Of a DNA stretch of 64,000 nucleotides, positions 32,446 through 42,639 are shown piece by piece. The position numbers were made by a program, and so were the translations under genes. The notes under the pieces are model-generated. The model ran no database searches. It was given only the letters and a program-made list of their open reading frames with translations, and had not been told where the DNA came from. Where the stretch lies: assembly GCA_030762935.1 (NCBI GenBank), contig CM060887.1, forward strand, positions 10,780,501 through 10,844,500. The letters are read 5' to 3'. Each line of letters opens with the position of its first letter. Positions within the stretch are counted from its first letter, which is position 1. Source of the stretch: Hymenopus coronatus. Taxonomy: Eukaryota; Arthropoda; Insecta; Mantodea; Hymenopodidae.

Positions 32446-32545
32446 CGTGAAGAGGAATTAAAAACAGATTTTAAAGATATACTTGTTCGTAGGTAGAATT
32501 AAAAGCTTGTCTAAATTATTTCTAATCATCAGCAATACACAAAGT
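32284..32545 (-). mobile_element. H element, H-end fragment with the hairpin replaced by (TA)n, plus duplicated flank
   Basis: ATGCTGTTTTTGAATTCGAG through GGTGGAATATAACATCTTC, then CTCTATACAATA and a (TA)n run where the hairpin should be, then TAGTCCGTGAAGAGGAATTA. The following 90 bp repeats 31312-31427. Confidence 0.65.
32379..32442 (+). repeat. (TA)32 microsatellite
   Basis: Uninterrupted TA repeat of 64 nt, occupying the position of the H-end palindrome of the surrounding fragment. Confidence 0.95.
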
Positions 32546-32907
32546 GGAGTCTATTAAACTAGAAGATTCATTGTTAGTATTAATTAGACCTATAAACAAA
32601 ACTGGACATTTTGAAGAATTTTCACTTTGGATATTGGCAGTTAACCGTCCTTACCTGTAAGAGCCAGCTGAACAAACTGTTTTCTTCTCCAATATAACCT
32701 CACTTTAAGCTTGAAGAACTTCTCTATTCGTTTTGTTTGTCATTCTTTACTTAAATCACTTTTCGATTGCACTGATATAAAAAGCTTACACATCCGATCA
32801 CAGCACGCGGTGTAGCTGAGGCGATCAGCTCTAACGAAGGGACGGAAGTGACGTAGCTAATCTAGCGAGCGGATACGCATAGGTAAAACTACACATTTTC
32901 TTTATTT
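32546..32907. other. Unassigned
   Basis: About 360 bp. A GC-richer segment at 32795-32880 (CACAGCACGCGGTGTAGCTG, AGGCGATCAG) may be a decayed tRNA-like piece, but it has no clear A and B boxes together. Confidence 0.35.
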
Positions 32908-33775
32908 TTACTTTCTCCATACGCACTATGTACATAGTGTATAGAGAAAGTATTGCACTCCACCAAAAATTCGATACCGAGATTTCACCGGAAATATATG
33001 TTTTAGGATCCCCAATTTCCAAAAAAAGCATTTTCACAAAAAGGTCCGTGTGTGTGTTTTTCCGTGTGTCTGTGAACACGATAACTCAAAAACGAAAAGT
33101 CGGTAAAATACCAAACTTGGTATTTAAGTTTAGTATCTTCCAGGGATGCGACACGAAGATTTTGAGAAAAATCCCCACACTCCCAACTACCCTTTACATG
33201 GAACTTTTTTCGAAAATTTTGATTTTCTAAAAAAATGGCTAACGATTTTGATTAAAATATCGTATATTAATGATATTTACCTGACAAATGAAATGCATAT
33301 CTTGACTTTTCTAGGCATAGCCTCTGAAGAGTAGTTTATTCTGGATGAATTTTACTAAATTTTGAATAACTGCTAAACCGTAAGAGATGGACAAGAACTT
33401 ACTACACGAAAAATGTAGATCACATTAAAACACACAATTTATGTTATATACATTTTTTTCGTGGAGTTGGTCGTTTTTGTGACATTCCTTATTTTTGGTT
33501 TCTGCTATGAAAAACGTATACTTTTCTCATACAGGAACTTGTCAACTCCTATCCATATAAACAAAGGAACTTCATTGACATAGCAACTAGCTTTTGACTA
33601 TCACTTTAACCTACGGTTGTCCCTTATTTCGTTTCTACTTACAAGGAAGCGAGTAATTAGACTATTTCTGCTATTTTTTTCTGATTACCATAAAGTAAAT
33701 AGAAGTATAAGCTTTTTAAGAATTATTTGTTGCAGGGATATGGAGAAAGTCATGTGAATGGTACAAATCAGATTT
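32908..33775 (+). mobile_element. H element, plus copy 1 of a direct pair
   Basis: H-end TTTTTACTTTCTCCATACGC, ACTATGTACATAGTG; C-end GTCATGTGAATGGTACAAAT, CAGATTTTT, which is shared with the start of copy 2. Both termini are intact, about 870 bp. Confidence 0.85.
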
Positions 33776-34645
33776 TTACTTTCTCCATACGCACTATGTA
33801 CATAGTGTATAGAGAAAGTATTGCACTCCACCAAAAATTCGATACCGAGATTTCACCGAAAATATATGTTTTAGGGTCCCCAATATCCAAAAAAAGCATT
33901 TTCACAAAAAGGTCCTTGTGTGTGTTTTTCCGTGTGTCTGTGAACACGATAAAGCAAAAACCAAAAGTCGGTAAAGTACCAAACCTGGTATTTAAGTTTA
34001 GTATCTTCCAGGGATGCGACACGAAGATTTTGAGAAAAATCCCCCCACCCCCAACTACCCTTTACATGGAACTTTTTTCGAAAATTTTGATTTTCTCAAA
34101 AATGGCTCTAAAGATTTTTATTAAAATTTCGGATATTAAACATATTTATCTGACATATGAAATGTATATCTTGACTTTTCTGGGCATAGCCTCTGAAGAG
34201 TAGTTTATTCTGGATGAATTTTACTAAATTTTGAATACCTGCTAAACCGTAAGAGATGGACAAAAACTTACTACACAAAAAATGTAGAGCACATTAAAAC
34301 ACACAATTTATGTATATACATTTTTTTCGTGGAGTTGGTCGTTTTCGTGACATTTCTTATTTTTGGTTTCTGCTATGAAAAACGTATACTTTTCTCATAC
34401 AGGAACTTGTCAACTCCTATCCATATAAACAAAGGAACTTCATTGATAGCAACCAGCTTTTGACTATCATTTAACCTACGGTTGTCCCTTATTTCGCTTC
34501 TACTTACAAGGAAGCGAGTAATTAGACTATTTCTGCTAATTTTTTTCTGATTAGGATAAAGTAAATAGAAGTATAAGCTTTTTAAGAATTACTTGTTGCA
34601 GGGATATGGAGAAAGTCATGTGAATGGTACACATCAGATTTTTTT
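33773..34645 (+). mobile_element. H element, plus copy 2 of a direct pair
   Basis: Begins in the same T-run that ends copy 1 (CAGATTTTTACTTTCTCCAT) and ends GTCATGTGAATGGTACACAT, CAGATTTTTT. It is very similar to copy 1, including the rare GTGTGTTTTTCCGTGTG and CTATTTCTGCTA-type changes. Its plus frame of 158 codons (33727-34203) is the longest in any H copy. Confidence 0.85.
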
Positions 34646-35519
34646 AAACATGTGAATATCAGTCGAAGCAACTAGTAATAGAATTAAAAACTTGACTTCA
34701 TTAAAACATCTAGTTCAATTACCAAGTGTCAAATTTAAAATATATTACTTTAATTTAACCCCCAGTTGTACAGAAATCCACGGAATATTAAAGCCTTGAA
34801 ATTAACACACATGAAACTCACACGATTTACTCTGTCGTTTCAATTTCATAGTAATCCCTTGGTAAAAGAAATTTAAACTCATTATATATACCTTGAAAGG
34901 TAACACGAGAATATCTTCAAACAAAAAATTGATTCCATCTGTAGAAAACGCTTAGACAGCCAATGCGACCGTCAAATGTTTAATCAACAAGTTAGTCAAC
35001 TAGGTCACGTAGCAACTGACGAGAGACAAATGAATAGCGCTTAACGCTTCAAAATATGCGCATAGAGCTTAAAGAAAATATTCTTCTAAACTTTAAAACA
35101 GATAATTCTGATGTGCTGCATTCACATGATTCTCTTTATCCACTCTTCTATAAAGTTTTTATACAAATAATAATTATTAATAAACTTAAATCTTCAGTAC
35201 ACATTTCCTCGCGGAAATACGAAAAATATAACATTGTATATAACTCTCAGAATTATAATAATTTATATTGCATTCAATTGTCACTGTTTGTGGTAATATA
35301 ATTTTAACATTGTTATATTATTTCTACTTGAATCACTGTTTTAATGTACCAATAAGCATTAGATGTATATTTTAATACCTGTATGCAAAATGTATTTATT
35401 TATAAATAAAGAATAAATAAAAAAATATAACAAATTTAAGCACCAAGAAAATTATTCAAAAATGGGTCACTGTGTAATGGTTTTGAAATTCCGTTCTAAC
35501 GAATTCCGAGGATACGAAA
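34646..35519 (-). other. Unassigned AT-rich DNA with an H C-end scrap
   Basis: No repeat recognised at 34646-35100. 35103-35175 is a minus H C-end (TCTGATGTGCTGCATTCACA, TGATTCTC). 35176-35440 is very AT-rich with AATAAA-like strings (35403-35425). No gene is seen. Confidence 0.4.
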
Positions 35520-35960
35520 GTTGAATTCTGCTGGAAAAAAAATGTATGTAGTTTAAAACTGAAACAAATAACAAATAATATCTCGAAAGCACTAAACTCT
35601 AGAAAAAGAAGTATATGTACGTATTAATTGTATGTTTTAATGAGATCTAAAGTTTCTATTTAGCAACTTCTTGTCTATCTCTTACGGTTTACCAGTTATA
35701 CAAAATTAATCCAGTCTTCTGAGGCTATTCCCAAGAAAATCAAAATATACATTTCATTTGTCATCTAAACATCTTTAATATTGTAATCAAATCCTTATAG
35801 CCATTTTGTGTAACATTGAAAATTTAGAAAAATCTCCAATATAAAGGGTAGTTGGGGTAGGGTAGTTTTTGTAAAGATTTATGTCGCATCGTTGGAAGTT
35901 ATTCAATTTAAATGCCAAGATTCGTAACTAACGGAGCTTTTTACTTTCTCTACACGTACT
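35520..35960 (-). mobile_element. H element, central minus fragment followed by a plus H-end scrap
   Basis: Minus sequence from AAAAAAATGTATGTAGTTTA through TCTCTTACGGTTTACCAG to TCGTAACTAACGGAGC (35938). Then TTTTTACTTTCTCTACACGT, ACTA (plus H-end), cut off after 22 bp by a SINE. Another insertion into a T-run. Confidence 0.6.
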
Positions 35961-36238
35961 AAACAAATAAATGGCGTGTTATTTATGGACGCTCTTTAAC
36001 TGCTGCGGTTCTCAGCGTCCCACTCTAAATTGGGCGTGAAAGACTACTTAATTTTGCTCAGAGGCTTCTATTAGGCTTGAGGTTCTTTTTAGTGCCGTAA
36101 ATATACGACACGGGACCAACGGCTTTACTTCCCAAACCGAAGGAGGCCATGCTAAGGATGTTTACACCCGAAAAAAATCCATCGTCCTCCGCCGGATTTG
36201 AAACCGCGACCTTGGGTTATGGACGACTCTCCTGTTGA
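35961..36238 (-). mobile_element. SINE S1, near complete minus copy
   Basis: Tail ATGGCGTGTTATTTATGGAC, body CTCAGCGTCCCACTCTAAAT, then GGGACCAACGGCTTTACTTC and the head ATCGTCCTCCGCCGGATTTG with AAACCGCGACCTTGG. The anticodon half of the head is degraded. It is inserted in an H-end. Confidence 0.7.
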
Positions 36239-36521
36239 TCATCATTATTGACTTGCTGACGCAAACTCTTGTAAAAATCATGATTCACTGGAGGAGTAAA
36301 TGGTAGCATGGACATAAGATCATCATATGCGGTAGCGTGTTTTGGACCACTCTAACAGAATTTGTAGTTTCATTTAGACCGATATTTTGATGCTCTACTG
36401 TTTGTAAACGGGTCATGGCCCACTGCAATATAAGATGTATAACCATAAACTATACCGACAGATGGCAACAGCTCAATTTTGACCTCACATGGAGATGGCC
36501 CACTATGGTTCTCAGCCCTTC

Positions 36522-36760
36522 AATTAAAATCAACATTTTCGAAATTTTTGCCATGTAAAGGGTAGTTGGGGGAGGGGGAACTTTTCTCAAAATTTTGTTT
36601 CACATCCTTGGAAGACTCCAAACTAAAATACCAAGTTTGGTATTTTACCGAATTTTCGTTTTTGAGCTATGCTGACCAGTGAAATCTCGGTATCGAAGTT
36701 TTGGGTGGAATACAATGCTTCCTCTATACACTATGTAATTAGTGCGTGTAGAGAAGGTAA
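36522..36760 (-). mobile_element. H element, H-end fragment, minus
   Basis: AATCAACATTTTCGAAATTT through CCAAGTTTGGTATTTTACCG. The AC-rich tract is missing (GAGCTATGCTGACCAG joins TGAAATCTCGG). H-end CACTATGTAATTAGTGCGTG, TAGAGAAGGTAAAA. The preceding 280 bp (36239-36521) is unassigned. Confidence 0.65.
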
Positions 36761-36774
36761 AATATCTTGTACGT

Positions 36775-36965
36775 TCTGAGAGAAGGTTTGTGGCCCATCC
36801 ATCTAGGCTTGGAGCCTGAGGTTCAAATCTCCCATCGTTGGGGTGCATAATAAGGCTTTCTGGGGCTGCCGTTCCGCCTTCTGCACTCTTAGCTTAATCT
36901 AATCATCGGGGGTACAAATCATCGCTGTCCCCTGTTTAACACGCACTCTCCAAAGAACGAATGAA
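36775..36965 (+). repeat. Probable tRNA-derived SINE (S4)
   Basis: AGAAGGTTTGTGGCCCATCC, GGAGCCTGAGGTTCAAATCT (B box), CCCATCGTTGGGG, then GCCGTTCCGCCTTCTGCACT and GTACAAATCATCGCTGTCCC. Only one copy is in the window, so family status is inferred from the B-box arrangement. Unassigned sequence follows to 37232. Confidence 0.45.
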
Positions 36966-37287
36966 TTAGTCATGTAAAGAAAACATTGCAATGTATAATG
37001 AATGATATTCGCACCGCCCTATGCATAAAGTAATTCAGGATCATCGAGATGTAAAATCTTACTCTTTTCAAGGGCCGTAAGCCCTGCCACTCTAAATCTA
37101 CATGTCTAAAAATCGGCGTACATTAGTGCCACACTTATGTGGGCAAGTCGGAAAGTAACTTCCGGTCTCCTTATTCACAAGCAGCGCTATACTTGATTGC
37201 TGCAGTGTTGCCAAGTCTGCTTATTAGGAGATACATAGTACAAAAATTCGATACCGATATTACACGTTTTAGAGTCCCCTGTATCCA

Positions 37288-38081
37288 AAAAATGTGATGT
37301 GTTCCATTCACATGACTTTCTCTACATCTCTGCAACAAATTATTGTTAAAATGCTTACGCTTCTATTTACTTCATGCTAATCGAGAAAAAATTAGCAGAA
37401 ATAGACTTAATATAACAATAGTTGCAACAAATCTTCACTTATCTTTTGGAATCTTTTTATATTTATAAGAAATAGTCTTATTACTTGCTTCCTTGTAAGT
37501 AGAAGCGAAATAAGGGAGTACCATAGGTTAAAGTGATAGTCAAAAGCAGGTTGCTATGTGACAGAAGTTCCTTTGTGTGAACATGAGTTGTCTCAAATTC
37601 CTGTATAAGAAAAGTATGCGTTTTTCAAAGCTGAAACCAAAAACAAGGAATATCTAACAAAACGATCAACTCCACGAAAAAATGTATAGTACATAAACTG
37701 TGTGGCTTAACGTGATTTACATTTTTTGTGTGGTAAGGTTTTATCCATCTCTTAAGGTTTAGCAGTTATGCAAAGTCTTCAGAGGCTATTCTCAGAAATT
37801 GCAAGATATACATTTTATTTTTCAGGTAAATATCTTTAATCAAAATCGTTAGAGCCATTCTTAAGGGATCGGGGAATTTTCTTTAAAATCTTCGTGTCCC
37901 ATCCTTGGTATTTAACGGTCTTTACGTTTTTGAGCTACGCTGTCCACAGACACACACACGGACCTTTTTCTCAAAATCACATTTTTTTTTGTTTCTGGGG
38001 GCCCCAAAACATGTATTTCCGGTGAAATCTCGGTATCGAATTTTTTGGTGAAATGGAATACCTTCTCTATACACTATGTAC
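37288..38081 (-). mobile_element. H element, minus copy nested in the plus copy
   Basis: C-end AATGTGATGTGTTCCATTCA, CATGAC; an extra 60 bp near 37411-37460; ends at CACTATGTAC in the middle of the H-end hairpin, where plus sequence resumes. The hairpin was broken, or the plus flank deleted into it. Confidence 0.65.
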
Positions 38082-38309
38082 AGGTCCGTGTGCCTATGAA
38101 CACGACAACTTAAAAACGAAATGTCGATAAAATACCAAACTTGGTATTTAAGTTTAGTATCTTCCAAGGACCAAGACAGGAATATTTTGAGGAAAATCCC
38201 CCGCACCCCTTTACATGCAAAAGTTTTCAACGATTTCATTTTCTTAAAAATGTCTCTAACGATTTTGATTAAATACCCTGTTAATTTACATAACAAATAA
38301 AATGTATAT

Positions 38310-38542
38310 GCCCGCCTGGGTAGTGTAGTGGTAGCATATCTGCGTCACATTCAAAAAGTCCCGAGGTCGAATCTCGCTTAGGGTGAGTTACCCGGATAAG
38401 GGGGTTTTCGGGGTATTCCCTTATCCTGAGAAGACGAATGTCGAGTAACTTGAAGCTCCATGGACCCCGAGATCATTTCACCAATTTGATTCATCGTCCG
38501 ATATGACCACAGGTAAAAGGACGTTAAACTACAGGAAAAAAT
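38310..38542 (+). mobile_element. tRNA-derived SINE (S5) with target duplication
   Basis: tRNA-like start GCCCGCCTGGGTAGTGTAGT, GGTAGCATAT (A box), B box GAGGTCGAATCTC. Body GTTTTCGGGGTATTCCCTTA and GACGAATGTCGAGTAACTTG; 3' end GGACGTTAAACTACAGG then A-run. ATGTATAT precedes (38302-38309) and follows (38543-38550) within the H sequence AAATAAAATGTATATCTTGA, which is uninterrupted in other copies. tRNA-Gly/Asp-like ancestry is possible. Confidence 0.8.
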
Positions 38543-38689
38543 ATGTATATCTTCAATTTTCTGGGAATAGCCTCTGAAAATCTCTTCATTCTGGATTAAT
38601 TTTGGTAGATTTTGCATAACTAGTAAACCGTAAGAGGATGGCAAAAATGAATTACACAAAAAACAAAAAATGCAGATCAGTAAAATCAA

Positions 38690-39618
38690 CCCACCCCAAC
38701 CGCCCTTTCTTTACACGGAATATATTTAAAAAATGTTAATTTTCTAAAAAATGCCTCTAACGATTTTGATTAAAAACATATCATCACATCAGCATTTTCA
38801 CCAGATGTATATATTAAGATTTTCCGGGATTAGCGTCAAGAAGACTTTTCATTGTGAATGAACTTTGCATATCTAGTATACTCTTAGAGGTAGACAAAAA
38901 CTTAGTACACAAAACATGTAGATCACCTTACAACACAACTTATTTTATACTCTTTTGTGTGTAGAGTTAACACAAGATATTCCTCCTTACGGATTTAAAT
39001 TTTAAACTATTTATACTTTTCACAACCGGTAGGTGATCTTTCGTTTTGCCTCTATTTTGTTTTAATTAGGGCCATGCAAGGAGAGTCGAACTTCAATTGT
39101 TCACATAGCGGCCTGCTTTTAAAAGATATGACCAATGTTTTGCAGGGCTGGTAAGATAAGTACCTGCATTTTGAAATGCTCCATCCCTACAATTGCCACT
39201 TCCATTTTCCTTCCACCTGGCAGAGAAGCGGACAGGTCACGTGTGCAATAGTGTCGGTTCTTGAAGAACAACAAAATACTTGTTCTCCCAGATCTAATTA
39301 AACATTCGCCGATCACTCATATTGCACATGTAAGCCTCCACTGCACTGAATGAACCAGTTACTTTGGCTCTACGTGACTTGAAAGAGAGTAGTGGGGACG
39401 AAAAGGAGGGTAAGTTCATACCTCTTGTGCTTTCCTTGCCAGGCATGGCCTAGTGGTAACTTTATTTTCCTTTTGCTTGGAAAGAAGCAAGTAGTAAGAC
39501 AATTTTTGGCTAATGTTTATATCCATTAGCATTATGTCAATAAAAGAAACTTTTACAAGATTAGTTTGTTTGTAGAACAGTAGAGAAAGTTATGTGAACG
39601 GAACGTAACAAATTTTTC
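38690..39618 (+). mobile_element. H element, second plus copy with a foreign middle
   Basis: Plus H sequence from CCACCCCAACCGCCCTTTCT to about 39125, and from 39455 (TTTATTTTCCTTTTGCTTGG) to the C-end AGTTATGTGAACGGAACGTA, ACAAATTTTT (39618). 39125-39455 is foreign. It includes CTTCCACCTGGCAGAGAAGC and GGCATGGCCTAGTGGTAAC, the latter like a tRNA A box. Confidence 0.55.
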
Positions 39619-39655
39619 AGGTGGCTCAAAACCTGTATTTTCAGTGAAATTTAGG

Positions 39656-39910
39656 TACCAGACCCATCCGGAAAGTGACAGACGGTTTGATCTAGCTAAA
39701 TGATAACGAAAGTTATCAACACAAAACATTGTAAATAAAGTTACAGTACCTTACTCTATTTTTCATTGCTATCAAGGTATTCATTGTTACGTGGTACCGG
39801 TTCTTGGATGCAGATGTTATACTCTTGTAGGCTAAAGATCTGAGCCAAGATGTCACTGTCACTTTGAGGTCTTAATGGCTGGGAAATCTTTCATGTACGG
39901 TGTCCAAAGT
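39656..39910 (-). pseudogene. mariner-like transposase C-terminal remnant, minus
   Basis: Inverted relative of 25140-25364 and 26088-26135: end CAGACCCATCCGGAAAGTGA, then ACGAAAGTTATCAACACAAA, TTACAGTACCTTACTC, ACGTGGTACCGGTT and TTTCATGTACGGTGTCC. Minus translation is broken throughout. A 40-bp minus H scrap precedes it (39619-39655). Unassigned sequence follows to 40104. Confidence 0.6.
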
Positions 39911-40104
39911 GAAACACCCCGGTTTTTCTTAATTCTTTTATCAACTCCTGCATAACGACATTTATCGTGCACACTGGTTCATCCTTGATCACCCATAAAT
40001 TATGCACCATTTCCTCACTGAAGATTCGTTCATTGCATTATCACTTGCCTATAAAAATCGATTCACCGAATAGTTTGTGTGTTCAAAAAAAAAAACACAA
40101 AAAA

Positions 40105-40262
40105 AACGATTGAGTTATTTGGCGATAGAAAAGTATAACAACCGCATTGAAAAACTTGTACCATGTGACAATAAATATATTGAACAGAAATAGAGTGAGG
40201 TACTATAATTGTCTTAATAAAGTTATGTGTTGATATCTTTCGTTATCATTTAGTTATGACAA
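40105..40262 (+). pseudogene. mariner-like transposase C-terminal remnant, plus
   Basis: GAGTTATTTGGCGATAGAAA reads in frame to YNNRIEKLVPCDNKYIEQK-stop, a mariner-type C-terminus. It is followed by GTTATGTGTTGATATCTTTC and GTTATCATTTAGTTATGACA, as in the 25-26 kb remnant. Confidence 0.65.
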
Positions 40263-40440
40263 ATCGTGGGAAAGCAATATCTTCTCCACCTACTATATGT
40301 ATATATGTAATTGCGTAATGCCCGGTGGCAGAGTTAGATGTACAAAATTCACTTACAATAATAATCTTAAGTTAAGAATAGTTATTATACAACTTATTAT
40401 TCAGTATAGCAATACTTATGTCAATTACCAGCACGTTTAT

Positions 40441-40790
40441 AACTCCATGGCACGACATCTCACGGGAAACCTTGGCCTACCGCCCGGCCGCTGCGTCCAC
40501 CATCTCGGTCCACTACAGACGTCATGGATGGGGTGCAGTATTGGAGGGTGAGACGTGGTCAGCGCCTCGAACCCCCGGCCGGTTAATGCGGTCCTCATGA
40601 CCTAGAGCCACTACTTCTCCATCAAGTAGCTCCTCAATTGGCCCCCCAGGGACCTTACGAGGCTGAGTGCACTCCGGGCCAGGTCTCCCAGCGGGGGAAA
40701 AATCCCCACGCCGGTACTGGGGATCGAACCCGGGTCTCCCGCTTGGTAAACAGCTGCACTACCACCGCGCTAAGAGAGACGACCACCAGC
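40441..40790 (-). mobile_element. tRNA-derived SINE (S6), minus, with target duplication
   Basis: On minus: TCGTCTCTCTTAGCGCGGTG, GGTAGTGCAGCTGTTTACCA (A box region), GGGTTCGATCCCCAGTACCG (B box), then GGGGATTTTTCCCCCGCTGG and a GC-rich body to about 40445. CCAGCACGTTTATAA (40428-40442) and CCAGCATGTTTATAA (40788-40802) flank it, a 15-bp duplication with one change. It is one of the GC-richest blocks in the window. Confidence 0.75.
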
Positions 40791-40834
40791 ATGTTTATAA
40801 ACATTTATTATGAAGCCTCAACATTAATACTATA

Positions 40835-41711
40835 CAGGGTTACTACAAAAGAAATAGACAACTTCAACTGCCTGTAAAACAAAAATTATTAGAGATAGCA
40901 ACCTAATTATTTTGGAGGTATGTTGAGAAACTCTCAAAGTTTCGTTTGTTACTACTGGTAACGCTGTAGTGTTTTGTTTGTTGTTGCAGAAGCTGAAATG
41001 GCGGAAAATCCTATGGAAAAGGCATATTGCGTGTTGGAATTTGCTAGAACGCAATCAGCAACTGTTGTCCAACGGCATTTTAGAACACGTTCCACAAAAC
41101 GCCACCGACTAGACACCGACTGGTATAGAAAATTCGAGACAACGGGATGTTTGTGCAAAGGGAAGAGCTCGCGAAGACCAAGAGTTTCGGAAGAAAACGT
41201 TGAACGTGTTCGTTCTGCCTACATAAGAAGCCCACAGAAATTGACATCTAGGGCAAGCATACAATTACAAATTCCACATCAAACTGTATGGAAAATCTTG
41301 CGGAAGCGACTGCACATGATGCCTTACAGATTACAGATGTTGCAGTTTCTGAGTGAAGAAGATAAGGTCATACGGCGTGACTTTTGCATCGACATGTTGC
41401 GACATGATGAAGGCGATGCTGGTTTTTGTGAGCGCATCATTTCATTTTTGTGGTAACGTGTTCTAAAATGTCGTTGGACAACAGTTGCTGATTGCGTTCT
41501 AGCAAATTGCAACACGCAATATGCCTTTTCAACAGGATTTTCCGCCATTTCAGCTTCTGCAACAACAAACAAAACACTACAGCGTTACCAATAGTAACAA
41601 ACGAAACTTTGAGAGTTTCTCAACATACCTCCAAAATAATTAGGTTGCTATCTCTAATAGTTTTTGTTTTACAGGCAGTTGAAGTTGTCTATTTCTTTTG
41701 TAGTAACCCTG
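40835..41711. mobile_element. Fold-back Tc1/mariner-type element
   Basis: CAGGGTTACTACAAAAGAAA at left and its inverse TTTCTTTTGTAGTAACCCTG at right, with TA outside (40833-40834 and 41712-41713). The inverted arms are about 256 bp each (40835-41090 and 41456-41711) and both include the transposase start, so the 5' end is present twice and the catalytic half is absent. About 365 bp of unique middle separates them. It is inserted next to the LINE 3' end. Confidence 0.85.
40974..41456 (+). pseudogene. Truncated Tc1/mariner-type transposase, N-terminal DNA-binding half
   Basis: 160-codon plus frame. The likely original start is the second Met (40998, MAENPMEKAYC). Residues about 14-60 form the first helix-turn-helix region (KAYCVLEFARTQSATVVQRH). 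TGCLCKGKSSRRPRVSEENV is a linker, and about residues 90-125 form the second (IPHQTVWKILRKRLHMMPYR). The frame ends at RRDFCIDMLRHDEGDAGF, where the inverted arm begins, so no catalytic DDE/D domain follows. The first helix-turn-helix is shorter than usual for the family (compressed around RTRSTKRHRLDTDW). Family assignment from motif order is strong; the exact subfamily is uncertain. Confidence 0.8.
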
Positions 41712-41713
41712 TA

Positions 41714-42165
41714 CATTAATAATAATATACACTAATACAGTTTTTGAGATCCTTAATTACTTCACAATATTTACTAACATTTATTCTCTTTAAATTATTC
41801 CTAAACTTCTTTAAGGTCAGAGGGCAGCCCTGAAAGGCTGCTACAGGCAATTCGTTCCATTCTTCAAAGGTTCTAATAACAAACGAAAATTTTCGTACGT
41901 CGGTTCTGTACCTCCTGCCCTTAATTTTATACAAATGATAGTTTCGTCCGTAGTGTGCTGGGTTTTCTAACCTGTTGCTAACGTCCACCCCTGCATTTAA
42001 ACCAGTATAAGCTTTAAATAGTGCGACTAACCTATGTGTTTTACGCCTAACTTTTAGCGGCTCCCATTTATTCTCTTCGCCTTTCGTAAGTCCAAAATCT
42101 TTACCTCTCTTCATGAATTTAACCGCCCGTCTCTGTATATTTTCTAGCGAATCGGTATACAAGGT
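41714..42165 (-). pseudogene. Non-LTR retrotransposon reverse transcriptase C-terminus, 5'-truncated
   Basis: Minus frame of 148 codons with SLENIQRRAVKFMKRG, WEPLKVRRKTHRLVALFKAY, then RTDVRKFSFVIRTFEEWNEL and the run AFQGCPLTLKKFRNNL. This order (QRRA..F, W..L..RR...R, FF..R....WN.LP) marks the region after the reverse transcriptase in Jockey/CR1-like LINEs. Truncation at 42165 and an AT-repeat 3' end (about 41714-41740) fit target-primed insertion. Upstream catalytic domains are absent. Confidence 0.8.
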
Positions 42166-42639
42166 AAAGAAGGTAATAAAGTAACACTTTAAAAGAAAAC
42201 GGAAGTTACTTTCCGAGTTGCCCAGACATCTTTACAATTTTTGCAAGTTAATAGAGTGTTCCACTACAACAGGTAGAAAGCAGTTTATTATCGCTGCTTC
42301 ATTTTCCGGATCCCTTTTGTTATTGAATGTTTTTGCAAGTTTAAGGCACAATTCCTGTTTCTCAAGTTATTTTGCCACATCACTGAACACTGGAATAACC
42401 TGTGCGGTCGGCCAAGTTGCAACTTTATCGCAAGAACCGCTGGCAGATTTATTCTTCCTGTTGTTCGACAACCATTTCCATATTTTTGTTTACAAGACAA
42501 GGAAAAACAAGATAAGAAAACATTGAATAGCATTTGTTTATTTTATGTTTCTTCCATCTAAGGTAACTTCTGTGACCTTTCTGCACTCTATTTACTTTTC
42601 AAACATTCTCTGGAAAAGTGGCACTGAAGCATAAACAAT
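42166..42639. other. Unassigned; begins with a TIR-like string
   Basis: GGAAGTTACTTTCCGAGTTG, CCC (42202-42223) resembles, inverted, GGGCAAGTCGGAAAGTAACT, TCC at 37141-37163, so a mariner-type end is possible. The two overlapping frames (42218-42526 plus, 42288-42533 minus) show no motif I recognise. Confidence 0.35.

Larger units (their letters stand above)
37233..38690 (+). mobile_element. H element, plus host copy, interrupted twice
   Basis: Plus pieces: 37233-37291 (AAAAATTCGATACCGATATT, CCCCTGTATCCAAAAA), 38082-38309 (AGGTCCGTGTGCCTATGAAC through AAATAAAATGTATAT) and 38543-38690 (ATGTATATCTTCAATTTTCT and on). The gaps hold a minus H copy and a SINE. Confidence 0.65.

Noticed and set aside
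33727..34203. Recurrent ORF in H elements (up to 158 codons; similar protein in many copies)
   Set aside because: The shared protein simply follows from DNA identity. Frames on the opposite strand of the same copies are often open too, starts and ends vary, and many copies have stops. There is no recognisable domain. A synonymous/non-synonymous test over many copies would be needed to revive it.
36239..36521. Mitochondrial-derived insertion
   Set aside because: Strings such as CATCATATGCGGTAGCGTG and GACCTCACATGGAG looked suggestive, but I cannot align them to any mitochondrial gene with confidence.
37141..42223. GGGCAAGTCGGAAAGTAACTTCC and its inverse as the two ends of one mariner element
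   Set aside because: They are 5 kb apart with several unrelated insertions between. The match is about 20 bp only, and no transposase of matching type lies between them in the right orientation.
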